DNA of 64,000 nucleotides from DASQBT01 sp963782495. GTDB taxonomy: Bacteria; Pseudomonadota; Gammaproteobacteria; Burkholderiales; Thiobacillaceae. Below the pieces are notes generated by a model. That model made no database searches and had not been told where the DNA came from. It was given only the letters and a program-made list of their open reading frames with translations. This document shows positions 15,851 through 23,555 of this stretch, piece by piece. A program made the position numbers and the translations under genes. The stretch spans positions 434,001-498,000 of the forward strand of contig CAWAJU010000009.1 of NCBI GenBank assembly GCA_963782495.1, in the 5' to 3' direction. Numbering within the stretch: position 1 is the first letter of the stretch; each line of letters begins with the position of its first letter.

Positions 15851-16927
15851 CTACTGCTCGTCCAGCGGCGCCTTGATGCGTCTGGCCTGCACCGCGGCGG
15901 CCAGCTCGCGCAGCAATGGCTCCGTTTCGTCCCAGCTGATGCATGCGTCGGTGATAGACAACCCATATTCCAGCGGTTTGCCGGGACACAGATCCTGGCG
16001 CCCGGGCTTGAGGTGGCTTTCGATCATCAGCCCGATGATGCGATGGTCGCCGCCTGCAAGCTGGCGCGCCACATCATGCCCCACTTCAATCTGCTTCTGA
16101 TACTGCTTGCTGGAGTTGGCGTGGGAAAAATCGATCATGACCTGCTGGCGCAATCCCGCTGCGGCCAGATTCTGGCACGCGGCATTGACGCTTTCTGCGT
16201 CGAAATTGGGCTTTTTGCCGCCACGCAGGATCACGTGGCAGTCCTCGTTGCCGGCGGTCTTGAACACCGCGACGTAGCCGGCCTTGGTCACCGAGATGAA
16301 ATGGTGGCGCGCGGCCGCCGCCTTGATCGCATCCACGGCGATTTTGATGCCTCCATCGGTGCCGTTCTTGAATCCAATCGGACAGGATGAGCCCGACGCC
16401 AGCTGGCGATGCGACTGCGACTCGGTGGTGCGAGCGCCAATTGCACCCCAGGCCACCAGATCGGCAATGTACTGGGGTGATACCAGATCAAGGAACTCGG
16501 TGGCGGCTGGCAAACCCATTTCATTGATTTGCAGCAGGAGGCGACGCGCCAGATGCAGGCCCGCCTTGATGTCGAAACTTTCATCCAAGTGGGGATCGTT
16601 GATCAGGCCTTTCCAACCCACAGTGGTGCGTGGTTTCTCAAAATAGACCCGCATGAGGATGACCAGGTCATGCTGCAACTCGTCCGCCAGCCTCTTCAGG
16701 CGCGCCGCGTAGTCGAGCGCGGCCTTGGAATCGTGGATGGAGCAGGGTCCGACGATCATCACCAACCGGTCGTCCGCGCCACGCAGGATGTCATGCACCT
16801 GGTTGCGCGCTTGAAACACGGTTTTGGTTACCGCATCCGTGGCCGGCAGTTCCTGCATCAACTGCATCGGCGGCAGCAGTTCATCCCCTTGTTCTATACG
16901 GGTATCGTCAGTTCGGTAGTGGGTCAT
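15851..16927 (-). CDS. aroG: 3-deoxy-7-phosphoheptulonate (DAHP) synthase, class I
   Basis: First enzyme of the shikimate pathway, condensing phosphoenolpyruvate and erythrose 4-phosphate. At 358 aa it has the usual length for the AroF/G/H type. Diagnostic segments are VGPCSIHD, RVYFEKPRTTVGWKGL, GARTTESQSHRQLASG, VILRGG and DFSHANSSK. Assignment to AroG rather than AroF or AroH cannot be made from sequence reading alone. The 5' leader contains a short Tyr/Phe-coding peptide and a terminator, consistent with attenuation. Confidence 0.95.
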   Translation of the reverse strand: MTHYRTDDTRIEQGDELLPPMQLMQELPATDAVTKTVFQARNQVHDILRGADDRLVMIVGPCSIHDSKAALDYAARLKRLADELQHDLVILMRVYFEKPRTTVGWKGLINDPHLDESFDIKAGLHLARRLLLQINEMGLPAATEFLDLVSPQYIADLVAWGAIGARTTESQSHRQLASGSSCPIGFKNGTDGGIKIAVDAIKAAAARHHFISVTKAGYVAVFKTAGNEDCHVILRGGKKPNFDAESVNAACQNLAAAGLRQQVMIDFSHANSSKQYQKQIEVGHDVARQLAGGDHRIIGLMIESHLKPGRQDLCPGKPLEYGLSITDACISWDETEPLLRELAAAVQARRIKAPLDEQ

Positions 16928-16950
16928 CTCGGTTCGCTTTCCGCCCCCAA

Positions 16951-16976
16951 ATAAAAAACCGCCAGGGGGCTGGCGG
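16951..16976 (-). terminator. Leader terminator of aroG attenuator
   Basis: On the reverse strand CCGCCAG-CCCC-CTGGCGG is followed directly by TTTTTTATT, a Rho-independent terminator located 24 nt before the aroG start codon. GACCGCC overlapping its 5' arm can instead pair with GGCGGTC at 17015-17021 inside the leader peptide gene. That makes terminator and antiterminator mutually exclusive. Confidence 0.75.
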
Positions 16977-17002
16977 TCTCTTGGGGAATCACGTCGCTTG
17001 CG

Positions 17003-17068
17003 CTACTTGCTCCCGACCGCCGCTGGCGTGGGAAGGAAAAGGAAGGCATATGCACAAGTCGTGTTCAC
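17003..17068 (-). CDS. Putative aroG leader peptide (attenuator)
   Basis: A 21-codon frame from GTG 17068 to TAG 17003 encodes MNTTCAYAFLFLPTP and six more residues. It has Tyr and two Phe codons clustered as AYAFLF, which are end products of the pathway. The antiterminator strand GGCGGTC is at its 3' end, so a ribosome reaching the stop would cover it while one stalled at AYAFLF would not. The weak point is the start: no good ribosome site precedes the GTG. Confidence 0.45.
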   Translation of the reverse strand: MNTTCAYAFLFLPTPAAVGSK

Positions 17069-17153
17069 GCAACAAATGCTATCAGAGCGTCCCCCTTGCA
17101 GCAAGCCTTTGAACCTATTCCCACGGCGGCCTGCAAGTGGCGCCGTAGCCGCA

Positions 17154-17390
17154 TCAAAGGCTTTCGTGGGCGCCGTCGCAGAACGGTGCCTCGGCCGACC
17201 ACTTGCAACCACACAGTGAAACAGTCCCTTTCTGCTCGATGGAAAATTCCACCGGCTGAAACTCGGTGCCCGAATGCGAGCCGTCGCAAAAAGGCTGGTT
17301 CCTGGACCGGCCACAGGCGCACCACCAGTAGGTGCCTGGCTCCAGTTCCACGTCGAAAGGCGCCTTTTGCGCAATGACCGGGTCGTCCAT
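17154..17390 (-). CDS. Tandem CDGSH iron-sulfur protein
   Basis: A 78-residue protein with two mitoNEET-like motifs: CACGRSRNQPFCDGSH and CGCKWSAEAPFCDGAH. Each fits C-x-C-x2-S-x3-P-x-C-D-G-[S/A]-H and binds one [2Fe-2S] cluster through three Cys and one His. The ATG at 17390 is chosen because GGAG is 5 nt upstream. An in-frame ATG at 17423 is less likely. The likely role is redox or iron-sulfur handling. Confidence 0.9.
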   Translation of the reverse strand: MDDPVIAQKAPFDVELEPGTYWWCACGRSRNQPFCDGSHSGTEFQPVEFSIEQKGTVSLCGCKWSAEAPFCDGAHESL

Positions 17391-17468
17391 CGTTACTCCA
17401 TTTCGTTTCGGAAAGACGCCCATTATATGCGCCGCTTCATGATTCCCGGCATGGCAACATACGCCGGG

Positions 17469-19292
17469 TCATTCCGGCTCGCGCCCCAGCTCACAACAGG
17501 GAGCGCCCGGCTCAGACGCGAGACTGATGACTGCACCGGTTACCGGATTGGGACGGAACACCGTAACGCCCTTGAGTCCCAGCCGCCACGCCTGGGCATA
17601 CACATCCTGGAACGCGGCGAAGCTCATCGCTGCCGGGCCGTTAATGGTTTTGGAAATGGCATTGTCCACAAAGGGCTGGAGGGCCGCCTGCATCGCGAGG
17701 TGATCTTGTGGATTCAGCTCATCCACGGTCACCAGGGCGGGTGGCAAGCCCGCATGATTGACGCGCCACAGCCGGACCGACATGGCCTCCAGCGTGTGGC
17801 TGCACAGCCGGCCTTCGGCGTCACGGATACGACGTTCGTAGCGCACCGCCGGCAAGGGTTCAATGCCGCTCGACACGTTGTTGGCCAGCAAGCTGATGGT
17901 GCCGGTCGGCGCAATCGCCAGCAGATGGCTGTTGCGGTTGCCATGGATGGCGATGCCATCGCGCAACGTATCCGGCAGGCTGCGGATGAAGGGCGCAGCC
18001 AGATATGCATCCTTTTCGAACCGGGGAAACGGACCCTTCTCCCGGGCCAAGTCGATGGACGCGCCATATGCTGCATCGCGCAGGGTTCGCATGATGTCGC
18101 CCGCCAGTTGTCGCGCCTCTTCGCCCCCATAGCGCAGCCCTAACATGACCAGCGCATCCGCCAGCCCGGTAATGCCAAGCCCGATGCGCCGCTTGGCGTG
18201 CGCCTCGCTCGCCTGCGCAGGCAAGGGATAGCGCGAGGCTTCGATCACATTATCCAGCAGCCGCATTGCCCACGCCGCCGCTTGAGCCAGGGCGGAAAGG
18301 TCCAGCCGGGCTTGCGGAGCGTATGGTTCCTGAACAAAGCGGGTCAGGTTAAGGGAGCCGAGATCACAGGCGCCATAAGGCGGCAGTGGAATCTCGCCGC
18401 AGGGGTTGGTGGCGCTGATGTGTTCGCACCAGGCCAGGTTGTTGCGCTGATTGATGCGGTCGACAAACAGCACGCCAGGTTCCGCGCAGTCGTAGGCAGC
18501 CTGAGTGATGCGACTCCAGAGCACACGCGCCTTGAGCGTCTTCACAACGCGGCAGGGCTCCGGCTGCTGGGCCCCGCTCCAGCGCCGTTCGATTACGGAT
18601 CCCTGGCCACTTACAGAATGTGCCGGGAATACCAGCGGCCACTCGGCGTCCGCTTCCACTGCCTGCATGAAGGCATCACTGACAAGCACGGAGACATTGA
18701 AGTTACGCAACCGCGAGGGATCGCGCTTGGCGTCGACGAAGGTTTCGATATCCGGGTGATCGCAGCGCAGGGTCGCCATCATGGCGCCGCGCCGGTTGCC
18801 GGCGGAAATCAGTGTGGCGCACATCGCGTCCCAGATATGCATGAAGGAAACCGGACCCGAGGCGGTGCTCCCCACGGTTCGGGCCGCCATGCCGGACGGC
18901 CGCAGGGTGGAGAAGTCATAGCCCACACCCCCGCCCTGCTGCATGGTGCGCGCGCCTTCCTTGAGGGCGTCGAAGATGCCATCCAGGGAATCCGCAATAG
19001 TGCCCATGACAAAACAGTTGAACAGCGTCACCTGACGCGCGGTTCCGGCTCCGGCCAGAATGCGTCCGCCGGGCAGGAACCTGAAATCTTCCAGCAACTG
19101 ATAAAACCGCTGCTCCCAGCCTGCCTGGTCGTTCGCCTCTACGCCGGCGAGCGCACGTGCCACGCGTCGCCAGCTCGCCGTGATGCTGGCCTCCGGCGCT
19201 CCTGACGCGTCGAGTGCCCGGTATTTCTGTTGCCAGATCAGTTCGGAAATTGCGGTTTCGAAAGGGTAATCAGGCATCGCAAGGTCCAGCAT
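17469..19292 (-). CDS. nrdJ: Adenosylcobalamin-dependent ribonucleotide reductase (class II)
   Basis: A protein of about 607 residues that makes deoxynucleotides with B12, independently of oxygen. Visible are LFNCFVMGTI, the finger-loop region NPCGEIPLPPYGACDLGSLNL, the phosphate/barrel motif APTGTISLLANN, and a C-terminal redox pair PCCELG. The open frame extends to 19469, but that part reads back through a terminator. I use MLDLAMPDYPF at 19292, and MPDYPF at 19277 is an alternative. A class II enzyme suits a microaerobic or facultative lifestyle. Confidence 0.93.
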   Translation of the reverse strand: MLDLAMPDYPFETAISELIWQQKYRALDASGAPEASITASWRRVARALAGVEANDQAGWEQRFYQLLEDFRFLPGGRILAGAGTARQVTLFNCFVMGTIADSLDGIFDALKEGARTMQQGGGVGYDFSTLRPSGMAARTVGSTASGPVSFMHIWDAMCATLISAGNRRGAMMATLRCDHPDIETFVDAKRDPSRLRNFNVSVLVSDAFMQAVEADAEWPLVFPAHSVSGQGSVIERRWSGAQQPEPCRVVKTLKARVLWSRITQAAYDCAEPGVLFVDRINQRNNLAWCEHISATNPCGEIPLPPYGACDLGSLNLTRFVQEPYAPQARLDLSALAQAAAWAMRLLDNVIEASRYPLPAQASEAHAKRRIGLGITGLADALVMLGLRYGGEEARQLAGDIMRTLRDAAYGASIDLAREKGPFPRFEKDAYLAAPFIRSLPDTLRDGIAIHGNRNSHLLAIAPTGTISLLANNVSSGIEPLPAVRYERRIRDAEGRLCSHTLEAMSVRLWRVNHAGLPPALVTVDELNPQDHLAMQAALQPFVDNAISKTINGPAAMSFAAFQDVYAQAWRLGLKGVTVFRPNPVTGAVISLASEPGAPCCELGREPE

Positions 19293-19329
19293 TGTGAGCG
19301 GTCGCTTCCATGATAGCCCCAGAGGCAAC

Positions 19330-19352
19330 AAACCCCGCTCGCGGCGGGGTTT
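19330..19352 (-). terminator. Terminator after ankyrin gene
   Basis: AACCCCGC / GCGGGGTT stem with a short loop, flanked by A and T runs on both sides (AAACCCC...GGGGTTTG). It follows the ankyrin gene on the reverse strand and precedes nrdJ. Confidence 0.6.
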
Positions 19353-19393
19353 GCGGCGTCCAGACAGCCTGGATCGCGTGGATAAGCCGTGAC

Positions 19394-19978
19394 TCAGTGG
19401 TCTGGATTCTTCGCCAGCGGCTTGAGGAATGTAACGACGTTGGAACCTGGCGCATTCTTGCTTGCGCAACTGCCCTCGCCTACTCCGGCATCCTGTTCGG
19501 CAGCGTGCAGCAGGTTGATCACTTCCACGTAGAACTTGTCCTTCACCATCATCAGCGCGGTCAGACCGCCATCATTGCGCGCCAGGATGTCCGCGCCATT
19601 GGCCAACAGCGCCTCGCAAACGCCTGCTTCACCGTAGCCCGCAGCGAGCATCAGGGGCTGGATGCCGTAACCGATCTTGGCATTCACATCACAACCGGCC
19701 TTGGCCAACACTTCGACCACATCGGCAAAGCCGCGGTCCAGGTCACTGTTGTAGACGGCCTTGTGGATGGCGTTCCAGCCCAGTTCGTCGACGGCACCGA
19801 CATCCGCGCCAGCGGCTATCAAGGCGCGCACCATCTCCACGTTGCCGCCGTGCGCCGCGTTCATCAGGGGTGTGGCCCCGTAGCTATCCCGCGCATTGGC
19901 ATCGGCACCGGCCGCGATCAGCTCCCTCGCGCGCGCCACTTCGCCCGCGCGAACGGCTTCATGCAATTGTTCAGACAT
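19394..19978 (-). CDS. Ankyrin-repeat protein
   Basis: A 194-residue protein built of about five ankyrin repeats, with motif copies such as GATPLMNAAHGGNVEMVRALIAAGAD and GIQPLMLAAGYGEAGVCEALLANGAD. It has no signal peptide, so it is probably a cytoplasmic protein-protein interaction module. An IscR-type palindrome lies 50-73 nt upstream of its start, suggesting control by iron-sulfur status or oxidative stress. The partner is unknown. Confidence 0.9.
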   Translation of the reverse strand: MSEQLHEAVRAGEVARARELIAAGADANARDSYGATPLMNAAHGGNVEMVRALIAAGADVGAVDELGWNAIHKAVYNSDLDRGFADVVEVLAKAGCDVNAKIGYGIQPLMLAAGYGEAGVCEALLANGADILARNDGGLTALMMVKDKFYVEVINLLHAAEQDAGVGEGSCASKNAPGSNVVTFLKPLAKNPDH

Positions 19979-20026
19979 GGCTCGTCTCCACTTTAATATT
20001 CAATCCAAAAATCCGGCCCACCCGGA

Positions 20027-20051
20027 ATACCCGACTATTATAGTCGGGTAA
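20027..20051. promoter_or_regulatory. IscR type 1-like palindrome
   Basis: Perfect 9-bp arms ACCCGACTA and TAGTCGGGT around TTA, flanked by AT on each side. This agrees with the published IscR type 1 consensus at about 24 of 25 positions by eye (core GACT...AGTC, with C/G and AT flanks). The ankyrin gene (leftward) is the nearest target. The rightward genes start more than 130 nt away. Confidence 0.6.
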
Positions 20052-20183
20052 TACCGTGTTTGACCAGCCCTAGGGGAACCCTTTGAAAATCAAGACGTCA
20101 ATTTGCCAGTGGGCCCGATGTCTAGCCGGGCCACATCACCTCACCCCAGGGGAGGATACGAAAATTTGATTAAGGAGACAGTC

Positions 20184-20258
20184 ATGCACGCAAATATCGC
20201 GGTACCCCGCCTTTCTGCATTCCCACGCGCGTCAAGCACGGCATTTACCAAGTTGTAA
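20184..20258 (+). CDS. Putative 24-aa upstream peptide ahead of htrA
   Basis: A short frame MHANIAVPRLSAFPRASS...TKL with its own strong ribosome site, AAGGAGACAGTC before the ATG. Its stop TAA is 10 nt before the htrA ATG, which has a near-identical site (AAGGAGACAAGC). The duplicated initiation signals suggest translational coupling or a leader peptide. It is too short for family recognition. Confidence 0.4.
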   Translation: MHANIAVPRLSAFPRASSTAFTKL

Positions 20259-20268
20259 GGAGACAAGC

Positions 20269-21765
20269 ATGCAACCCAAGACCAAGATTTATACCTTCGG
20301 TACGTTGGCAGCCGCCAGCACCTTCGCCCTCGGCCTGGCAATAAACGAAATACCTTGGTCGCGCTCAGTCGCGGCCGTCGCTCCACCCAGTGTTGCCACA
20401 AGTGTTGCCACACAAGCTGCCGGCTTGCCGGATTTCGTCCCCCTGGTCCAGAAGAATGCCGATGCGGTTGTCAATATCAGCATTGAACGTTCGGCACAGG
20501 CCGAAACCCTGCCGAACCCGCACGAGTGGCAGGACCTTCCCGACGGCTCCCCGCTCAAGGACTGGATGAAACATTTCTTCGACCAGCCCAACGGCATGCC
20601 GCGATCCGGGACCGAGCCGGTTCACACATTGGGTTCGGGCTTTATAATCTCGCCGGATGGCTACATCCTCACCAATGCGCATGTCATCGATGGCGCCAAG
20701 GAAGTCACCGTCAAGTTCAATGACCGGCGCGAGCTGAAGGCCAAGGTCGTGGGCGCGGACAAGCTCTCCGATGTGGCGCTCATCAAAGTGGATGCCAGAA
20801 ACCTGCCGACGGTTGAAATCGGCGACGCCAAAGCGCTCAAGGTCGGCCAATGGGTGGTGGCCATCGGGTCGCCGTTCGGCTTTGATCATTCCGCCTCGCA
20901 GGGTATCGTGAGCGCGCTGGGCCGCAATCTCCCGGATGACACCTATGTGCCCTTTATCCAGACCGACGTGCCCATCAATCCGGGCAACTCGGGCGGACCG
21001 CTGATCGACCTCAACGGCAAGGTGGTCGGAGTCAATGCCCAGATCTACAGCAGGAGTGGCGGATACATGGGCTTGGCCTTCACCATTCCAATCGACATCG
21101 CGATGAATGTGGTCGACCAGATCAAGGCGAGTGGGCATGTCACCCGGGGTTGGCTGGGGGTGTCGATCCAGAACATGAACCAGGACTTGGCGAGTTCATT
21201 TGGGCTTGGGATGCCGCAGGGCGCCTTGGTTGCCGAAGTACTGCCGGACAGTCCCGCCGCCCAGGCCGGAATCAAGAGCGGGGACGTCATTCTGAGCTAT
21301 GCAGGCAAGCCGGTTGAGAGTTCCAATGATCTGCCGCCGCTGGTGGCTTTGAGCAAGCCAGGCGAGACCGCCCAAGTCGAGATACTGCGCGACGGTCACA
21401 AGCGTGACATCGCCGTCACCATCGCCAGGCTCGCGGAGGAAAAGGCAAGCCGGCTGGCGAGCGGTGAGCCCGCCCCGTCACGGCTCAATTTGGCAGTGGA
21501 AAATCTCTCGGCGGCCGAACGTACCCAACTCGGCGTTGATCGCGGCGTCCGGGTTACCGAAGTCGGGCCAGGCCCCGCCGAGTCGGCAGGCATCGAGCCG
21601 GGCGACATCGTGCTGTCCCTCGACAACAAGGACATCCACAGCGCAGACCAGATGAAACAGCTGGTGAATTCGCTGCCCGGCGGCAAGCCGGTGCCGCTGC
21701 TGATCAAGCGCAACGACGGCATCCTGTTCCTGGCCGTACGTCCCGGGGAGGCCAACAAGGGATAA
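20269..21765 (+). CDS. htrA: HtrA/Deg-family periplasmic serine protease
   Basis: A 498-residue Do-type protease/chaperone for envelope quality control. There is an N-terminal hydrophobic segment (TFGTLAAASTFALGLAI), then a trypsin-like domain with His in TNAHVIDGA, Asp in SDVALIKVD and Ser in NPGNSGGPL. Two PDZ domains follow, at about residues 280-380 and 400-490 (RGWLGVSIQNMN and SAGIEPGDIVLSLDNKD). AAGGAG precedes the ATG. Choice among DegP, DegQ and MucD names is not possible by reading. Confidence 0.95.
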   Translation: MQPKTKIYTFGTLAAASTFALGLAINEIPWSRSVAAVAPPSVATSVATQAAGLPDFVPLVQKNADAVVNISIERSAQAETLPNPHEWQDLPDGSPLKDWMKHFFDQPNGMPRSGTEPVHTLGSGFIISPDGYILTNAHVIDGAKEVTVKFNDRRELKAKVVGADKLSDVALIKVDARNLPTVEIGDAKALKVGQWVVAIGSPFGFDHSASQGIVSALGRNLPDDTYVPFIQTDVPINPGNSGGPLIDLNGKVVGVNAQIYSRSGGYMGLAFTIPIDIAMNVVDQIKASGHVTRGWLGVSIQNMNQDLASSFGLGMPQGALVAEVLPDSPAAQAGIKSGDVILSYAGKPVESSNDLPPLVALSKPGETAQVEILRDGHKRDIAVTIARLAEEKASRLASGEPAPSRLNLAVENLSAAERTQLGVDRGVRVTEVGPGPAESAGIEPGDIVLSLDNKDIHSADQMKQLVNSLPGGKPVPLLIKRNDGILFLAVRPGEANKG

Positions 21766-21845
21766 TCCGCCGACATGGCGCCACGGCTCTTGGTATCATG
21801 GTCAACCTAGCGCGTCCACGCGTCCTGCCATTCGATACCAAGGGG

Positions 21846-21892
21846 CGGACAGACAGGGTCCGGGGTCAAACCCGGCCCGGATCGTCTGTCCG
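21846..21892 (+). promoter_or_regulatory. Long hairpin in leader of ZIP transporter gene
   Basis: A perfect 9-bp stem (CGGACAGAC / GTCTGTCCG) encloses an inner CCGGG/CCCGG helix and ends 8 nt before the ATG at 21901. There is no Shine-Dalgarno sequence between the stem and the start codon, and no T-run, so it is not a terminator. It may be a translational control element. It does not match any metal riboswitch I know. Confidence 0.4.
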
Positions 21893-21900
21893 AAAAATCC

Positions 21901-22638
21901 ATGAGCGCCATATTGCTCTCGTTCGCGACCTTCTTTTCGACCCTGATCGGGGGCCTGTTTGCGCTCAGGCTCCGCGACCGGTTGCACCTGGTACTCAGCT
22001 TCACTGCCGGTGTGCTGCTCGGGGTGGTGAGTTTTGACATCCTGCCCGAGATTTTCCGCCTCACCCATGAGCAGGGAATAAATCCAGAAGGATCGATGAT
22101 CGCCCTTCTGGGCGGCTTTCTGCTGTTCCACGGACTGGAAAAATTCGTGCTGGTCCATCACGCGCACGAAACCGATTACGCCGCGCATCATCATCCACGA
22201 ATGGGGGTGTTCTCAGCTCTTGCCTTGATCGGCCACAGCTTTATGGATGGCGTCGGTATCGGCCTAGGCTTTCAGGTTTCCACTGCGGTCGGCATCACCG
22301 TTTCTATCGCGGTCATCTCGCACGACTTCTGCGACGGCCTCAACACGGTGAGTCTGATGCTGGTACACAAGAACACCGCGCGCCATTCACTGATCATGTT
22401 GGGATTGGATGCGCTCGCGCCCGTGCTCGGCGCCGCCTCGACCTTGGCCTTCCAGGTCCCGCCTGCAATCCTGAGCATCTACCTGGGGTTTTTTGCCGGC
22501 TTTCTGCTGTACATCGCCGCCTCCGATGTCTTACCCGAGGCCCATTCCCGCGCGCCCTCCTCCATCGCCCTGGGCCTGATCGGGCTCACATGTCTGGGCG
22601 CGACATTCATCTACTGGGTCGTTCGGATGGCTGGCTAG
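21901..22638 (+). CDS. ZIP family metal transporter
   Basis: A 245-residue membrane protein with about seven to eight helices. The ZIP signature is present in helix IV-V regions: ALIGHSFMDGVGIGLGF (H-S-x-x-D-G) and AVISHDFCDGLNTV (H-D-x-x-D-G). A His-rich cytoplasmic loop (LVHHAHETDYAAHHHPR) could bind the metal. It likely imports zinc or another divalent cation. The leader has a strong hairpin and no clear ribosome site. Confidence 0.9.
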   Translation: MSAILLSFATFFSTLIGGLFALRLRDRLHLVLSFTAGVLLGVVSFDILPEIFRLTHEQGINPEGSMIALLGGFLLFHGLEKFVLVHHAHETDYAAHHHPRMGVFSALALIGHSFMDGVGIGLGFQVSTAVGITVSIAVISHDFCDGLNTVSLMLVHKNTARHSLIMLGLDALAPVLGAASTLAFQVPPAILSIYLGFFAGFLLYIAASDVLPEAHSRAPSSIALGLIGLTCLGATFIYWVVRMAG

Positions 22639-22688
22639 CCTCCATGCGCGAAGGCGCATTGCCGCGTGGCAGCTCGGAAAGGTTTCCC

Positions 22689-23366
22689 TTAGTCTTCCTG
22701 ATACCGGTCAAGACGATGCAGCGCGATAACAAGTCCGATTGTGGCGATCATCAGGAAGAGTGGTCCAAACAGCCAGAACACCAGGGGAATCGCGAAGAAG
22801 AAGGCGCGCATGCCAACTGCGATCATGTACCCCGCCTGGTTCATTCTCCTGGCCACACTTTCGTGCGCCAGCACTGGGTTGGCTGCCTGGGCCTCTCGCG
22901 GCACGTTGAGCATGAACAGGACTTGATTGGCCAATCGTATGGCCAGTGCATACGCGAAGAAGGCGATAATGAAGTCCGCCAACAGACACATGACCTTGAC
23001 AATCCACAGCGCCTTCAAGTGCGAGCCGATGAAACTGATTGCGTGCCAGCTGTGGGTAATGTTTTCGGCCTGACCGGATAGCGTGAGCGTCCCCATGATC
23101 AGCAGCGAGGCCGTGGTGGCCATCATGATGCCGACCATGATGAAATTGCGCAAACTCTGAACGGCCATCACCTCGTAGCCGGAATTAGTCATGACATTTT
23201 TGACCCACAGCGAACGGGCAAGGGCGTTCACTCCATGGATGGAATAGGTCGGATCGCGTCGGATACGGGCATACAAGCGGAAATAATAAAGGCCTATCAG
23301 CAACAGACTGAAGAGGGCGGCGCTCATATCGACGCCAAACTCCTGATACCAGGGGAGGTCGTGCAT
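22689..23366 (-). CDS. DUF599 family membrane protein
   Basis: A 225-residue protein with four or more membrane helices, matching DUF599: DPTYSIHGVNALARSLWVKNVM, then VQSLRNFIMVGIMMATTASLLIMG, then ALWIVKVMCLLADFIIAFFAYALAIRLANQ. The function is unknown. A paralogue with very similar sequence but an internal stop lies at 33593-34282. It converges with the ZIP gene. Confidence 0.88.
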   Translation of the reverse strand: MHDLPWYQEFGVDMSAALFSLLLIGLYYFRLYARIRRDPTYSIHGVNALARSLWVKNVMTNSGYEVMAVQSLRNFIMVGIMMATTASLLIMGTLTLSGQAENITHSWHAISFIGSHLKALWIVKVMCLLADFIIAFFAYALAIRLANQVLFMLNVPREAQAANPVLAHESVARRMNQAGYMIAVGMRAFFFAIPLVFWLFGPLFLMIATIGLVIALHRLDRYQED

Positions 23367-23555
23367 TAGATCATTCCTGCTTCATGGTTGATGCTTGTTC
23401 AATTGATTATGACTACGCTAGCAATATATGAGCCAATGAGCCAATCTTAACGTTCGGAGATATGCTTGTTGACAACCAAGTCTCGTTGCGGGCGGCTTGA
23501 ATGCATCCTGCTTGGATCGGCATCGGCGCTCGGAGGAGAGACTCCTAATCAGAAT

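Noticed and set aside
19293..19469. N-terminal extension of the class II ribonucleotide reductase
   Set aside because: It would translate through the terminator of the ankyrin gene, and the family sequence starts at MPDYPF.
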